Origin: Actinobacteria bacterium UBA3086
GTDB taxonomy: Bacteria; Actinomycetota; Coriobacteriia; Anaerosomatales; UBA3086
DNA: 7,349 nucleotides
Direction of reading: 5' to 3'
NCBI GenBank assembly: GCA_002367305.1
Contig: DFBG01000143.1
Span: 9,443 to 16,791, forward strand
The notes beneath the pieces are model-generated. The model had not been told where the DNA came from. It was given only the letters and a program-made list of their open reading frames with translations, and searched no databases. Positions within the stretch are counted from its first letter, which is position 1; each line of letters starts with the position of its first letter. Shown one piece after another: positions 5,252-7,349 of the stretch. The translations under genes were made by a program, and so were the position numbers.

Positions 5252-6001
5252 GTGTCCCACATGGCGTCGATCGAGACAGGATTCAGACCGTCGGTGCACG
5301 GTTTCGCGTTCCGTAACAGGTGGAACGACCCAGTGCTAGGGCTGTTCCCCGTTCGTGGCCTGTGCGGGGGCATGACGTTCGCGGTCCTTGATTACTTTGA
5401 GGCAGACATGCCCATGCCTCGCGCCCTTGGTCCCGATGATCTGCCCACAGAGGGCTCCGTGCTCTCGCGTTTCATCTGGCGGCGTCAGCTGGGCAGCATG
5501 GTCGCAGGATTCGGGCTCAATGCCGCGCATTTCCTTGTGTGGACGTTTCTTCCGCAGAATGGTCCCCGTGGCCTTACGGCACTCACAAAGAGGCAAGTGC
5601 CACGATTGATGGAGAGGCTCACCGGGGGTCCCGTTTTGCTTGGGCTCATCAGCGCCAGCCCCAAACGGCGCATGCTTCGAAACCATCAGGTGCTCGCCTA
5701 CGCGGCTTCTGAGACGCGTGGGAAGGTCAGCGTGAGCGTGTACGACCCCAACTTCCCCAAGCGAGATGATGTGGTGATCGAGATCGATCTCGACGGGGAT
5801 ACAGGCGCGGTGGAGATCGTCGGCGACCGCCGCATTCCTTGGCGAGCTGTGTTCATCGAACGCTATGCTCCCGTCTCGGTCCCCGAAGTCGTCGTGGGAG
5901 GCGAAGACGGACGGCCTGATCCGGTCGTGACATTCGTTCTGGGTGTGGCGGCGCTCCTAGCGCTTCTGGGTCTGACGCGGCTGTTTCGTGGACGCCGCTG
6001 A
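5252..6001 (+). CDS. Papain-like Cys/His/Asp protein with C-terminal membrane anchor
   Basis: This 249-residue protein has no name I can give with certainty, but it resembles a widespread group of uncharacterised proteins with a papain-like outline. After HGFAFRNRW (16-24) comes GLCGGMTFAVLDYFEA (36-51), in which C38 sits at a helix start as in cysteine peptidases. NHQVLAYAA follows at 144-152 (H145), then a strand and YDPN (164-167, D165). Cys, His and Asp thus occur in papain order. No N-terminal signal peptide is visible. The C-terminus has one hydrophobic helix (about 224-242) followed by a basic tail, RLFRGRR. GTG 5252 was chosen for its ribosome site; ATG 5261 would remove three residues. 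Activity (peptidase, transglutaminase or inactive) is inference. It converges on the signal peptidase gene, 48 bases away, and seems monocistronic. Confidence 0.8.
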   Translation: MSHMASIETGFRPSVHGFAFRNRWNDPVLGLFPVRGLCGGMTFAVLDYFEADMPMPRALGPDDLPTEGSVLSRFIWRRQLGSMVAGFGLNAAHFLVWTFLPQNGPRGLTALTKRQVPRLMERLTGGPVLLGLISASPKRRMLRNHQVLAYAASETRGKVSVSVYDPNFPKRDDVVIEIDLDGDTGAVEIVGDRRIPWRAVFIERYAPVSVPEVVVGGEDGRPDPVVTFVLGVAALLALLGLTRLFRGRR

Positions 6002-6039
6002 TCGCTAACGGCATCGATCGGCTGCTGCGCACAACGTCG

Positions 6040-6057
6040 CGGAGAGTTGCTACTCCG
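6040..6057. repeat. Short inverted repeat between convergent genes
   Basis: CGGAG (6040-6044) and CTCCG (6053-6057) form a 5-bp stem spanning the lepB stop codon, in the 48-base convergent gap. It may act as a weak bidirectional transcription end; no T run is present on either side. Confidence 0.2.
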
Positions 6058-6658
6058 AGACTGAGCGAATGTGCTCAGGGGGCCAGTAGATGGCCATCGC
6101 CCGACCGTGCACGGTGGATACGGGCAGTGTCCCAAAGAATCGACTGTCGAAGCTATTGGGACGATTGTCGCCCATGACCCAGATCTCTCCCTGCGGCACC
6201 GTCAGCGGCAGAGTCACTGAACCGATGATCGTCTGCAGACCATGCAGGTAGGTCTCGGGCAGAGGGTTCCCGTCGATCTCGACACGGCCATCTCGGATGT
6301 CGACGGTCTGTCCTTCGGTGGCAATGACTCGCTTGATGAGAGGGATATCGCCGCCGCGTGGGTCATCGAAGACGACGATGTCTCCCGGGGTGGGATCGGA
6401 AAAGTAGTACGAGACCTTCTCGGTGAAGACGCGGTCATTGGTCATGATCGTGGTTTCCATGGATCCCGTGGGGATCCACATCGCCTCGGCAATGGACACA
6501 CGGACGACCATGGCCAGCAGGAACGCCCCACCGACGAGCAGTGCCGTTTCGAGCAGCCATTTGCCGAGTCCTTGGGCGCGCGACGGGGGTATCTCGTCAA
6601 CAATCGGATCGAAGAGTGTGGGTTCGATGTTGAGATTCTCAGGCAATTCGTCGGCCAC
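6050..6658 (-). CDS. lepB: Type I signal peptidase
   Basis: This 202-residue membrane-anchored serine protease (S26A family) cleaves signal peptides from exported proteins on the outer face of the cytoplasmic membrane. One membrane helix lies at residues about 35-57 after an acidic cytoplasmic N-terminus. The catalytic serine is S66 in WIPTGSMETT (box B). The general-base lysine is K109 in LIKRVIATEGQTV (box D). Box E is GDNRPNSFDSRFFG (163-176). PGDIVVFDDP (91-100) is box C. Length and single anchor match Gram-positive/actinobacterial enzymes. The start is GTG 6658, with GGAG (6664-6667) five bases upstream. A GTG at 6730 and an ATG at 6700 are in frame, but a -10-like TACAGT (6717-6712) would place the transcription start near 6705, ruling out the first and nearly the second. 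It stands alone, divergent from the pentapeptide gene. Confidence 0.96.
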   Translation of the reverse strand: MADELPENLNIEPTLFDPIVDEIPPSRAQGLGKWLLETALLVGGAFLLAMVVRVSIAEAMWIPTGSMETTIMTNDRVFTEKVSYYFSDPTPGDIVVFDDPRGGDIPLIKRVIATEGQTVDIRDGRVEIDGNPLPETYLHGLQTIIGSVTLPLTVPQGEIWVMGDNRPNSFDSRFFGTLPVSTVHGRAMAIYWPPEHIRSVSE

Positions 6659-6711
6659 GCTGACTCCATTCTTGGCTCCGTGGGGAGCGTTGCTCCGCAT
6701 CGTGCGAGACC

Positions 6712-6717
6712 ACTGTA
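6712..6717 (-). promoter_or_regulatory. Candidate -10 box for lepB
   Basis: On the minus strand TACAGT reads from 6717 to 6712, identical to the -10 box of the tetR promoter. No good -35 partner was seen. The untranslated leader to GTG 6658 would be about 47 bases. Confidence 0.4.
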
Positions 6718-6752
6718 CTCCACGAGGCACTGTTCGTGTCGGTCCTGAGGGG

Positions 6753-6758
6753 TACGAT
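6753..6758 (+). promoter_or_regulatory. Candidate -10 box for the pentapeptide-repeat gene
   Basis: TACGAT at 6753-6758 would start transcription near 6765, about 19 bases before the gene, placing the ribosome site at the very start of the mRNA. The -35 region is poor, so the call is tentative. Confidence 0.3.
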
Positions 6759-6783
6759 GTGGTCAGCCGAGGAAGGAAGCCAC

Positions 6784-7349
6784 ATGCGCGAGGTCACGCA
6801 GACAGAGATACAGGGGTTCTTGCCCGAGGGGTGTTATGAGGGCATGGTGTTCGATGGGCTCGACTTGCGGCGCCTGGATCTCACCGGCAGTCGTTTTGAA
6901 GAGTGCGTGTTCGTTGACTGTAACCTGGGCGATTCCAAACTCAACGGCGGCATGCTCACCAACTGCAGATTCGAGAACGTAGGGCTGCAGGGTACGGATC
7001 TGTTCGGGGTTGCGATCACGGGGTGCAAGTTCATGGCGGCGAACTTCACGCAGGGAACCCGACTCGTGGTGACCTCCTTCTCCCACGTCAATCTCGACTA
7101 CGCGGTGTTCCGTGGGGTGAACCTCTCCGGTCTCGAGTTCACCGACTGCACTTTGCGTGAGGCGGATCTCTCCCTTGCTGACTTGAGCGAGGCGAACCTG
7201 GTGAACTGCGATCTCGACAGTGTGGATTGGACCGGGGCCATCACACGCGACACCGATGTGCGCGGCTCGCAGTTGCGCGGCCTTGATCTCAGAACTGGCC
7301 CCAGGGGATTTATCGTGACCACGAATCAGCTTGTGGGTTTGGCCGAGGA
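6784..7349 (+). CDS. Pentapeptide-repeat protein, Qnr-like outline (partial, runs off end)
   Basis: From ATG 6784 the frame stays open to the window end, giving 188 residues with no stop, so the C-terminus is missing. GAGGAAGGAA (6769-6778) is a strong ribosome site five bases upstream. Repeats of the A(D/N)LxX type run through most of the chain with L or F every five residues, for example LDLTGSRFEECVFVDCNL and EADLSLADLSEANLVNCDLD (about residues 121-140). This predicts a right-handed quadrilateral beta-helix. The Cys-rich repeat faces, the break near FTQGTRL (residues 88-94), the ending DVRGSQLRGLDL and the length so far resemble Qnr/MfpA-type DNA-mimic proteins of about 200-220 residues that bind gyrase. 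That function is inference; many pentapeptide proteins have none known. It is divergent from lepB, 125 bases away. Confidence 0.9.
   Translation, partial: MREVTQTEIQGFLPEGCYEGMVFDGLDLRRLDLTGSRFEECVFVDCNLGDSKLNGGMLTNCRFENVGLQGTDLFGVAITGCKFMAANFTQGTRLVVTSFSHVNLDYAVFRGVNLSGLEFTDCTLREADLSLADLSEANLVNCDLDSVDWTGAITRDTDVRGSQLRGLDLRTGPRGFIVTTNQLVGLAE

Noticed and set aside
6659..6730. Longer signal peptidase starting at GTG 6730
   Set aside because: The added residues (MPRGVQWSRT...) have no family resemblance, lack a ribosome site, and overlap a probable -10 box; GTG 6658 has GGAG at good spacing.

Overview
The window is 7,349 bases of fairly GC-rich, tightly packed bacterial chromosome. Short intergenic gaps, GTG starts alongside ATG, purine-rich Shine-Dalgarno sites and TACAGT/TACAAT-type -10 boxes all fit an actinobacterial-type genome. 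A deep-branching or anaerobic lineage such as Coriobacteriia is my guess, based on the flavor of the flavodoxin and membrane proteins. That placement is inference only; there is no rRNA or other marker gene here. I see no insertion sequence, tRNA, rRNA or CRISPR array.

Layout, left to right: (1) a complete MATE-family efflux pump (6-1427, +). (2) A 193-base gap with strong hairpins that is probably the structured leader of a TRIC/UPF0126 (YadS-like) channel or glycine transporter (1621-2463, +). (3) A compact regulatory region with two near-identical 18-bp palindromes bracketing a promoter. It is followed by a TetR-family regulator (2597-3202), a flavodoxin-domain (HemG-like) gene broken by one missing base in its FMN loop (3264-3763), and an eight-helix membrane protein of unknown function whose ATG overlaps the flavodoxin stop (3760-4653). 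These three look like one autoregulated operon. (4) A minus-strand GyrI-like effector-binding protein (4669-5145), convergent with that operon. (5) Divergent from it, a protein with a papain-like Cys/His/Asp arrangement and a C-terminal membrane anchor (5252-6001, +). (6) A minus-strand type I signal peptidase (6050-6658). (7) Divergent from it, a pentapeptide-repeat protein with a Qnr-like outline that runs off the window end (6784 onward, +).

How the parts may work together: the clearest unit is the TetR operon. The repressor probably binds both palindromes, which cover the -35 box and the transcription start, and so controls itself, the flavodoxin and the membrane protein. The remaining genes are single transcription units with housekeeping (lepB), transport or stress-type roles. 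I found no clear evidence of a wholly new system. The observations most worth a second look are the twin-operator promoter, the frameshift in the FMN loop, the alternative-pairing leader before the TRIC gene, and the tail-anchored papain-like protein.
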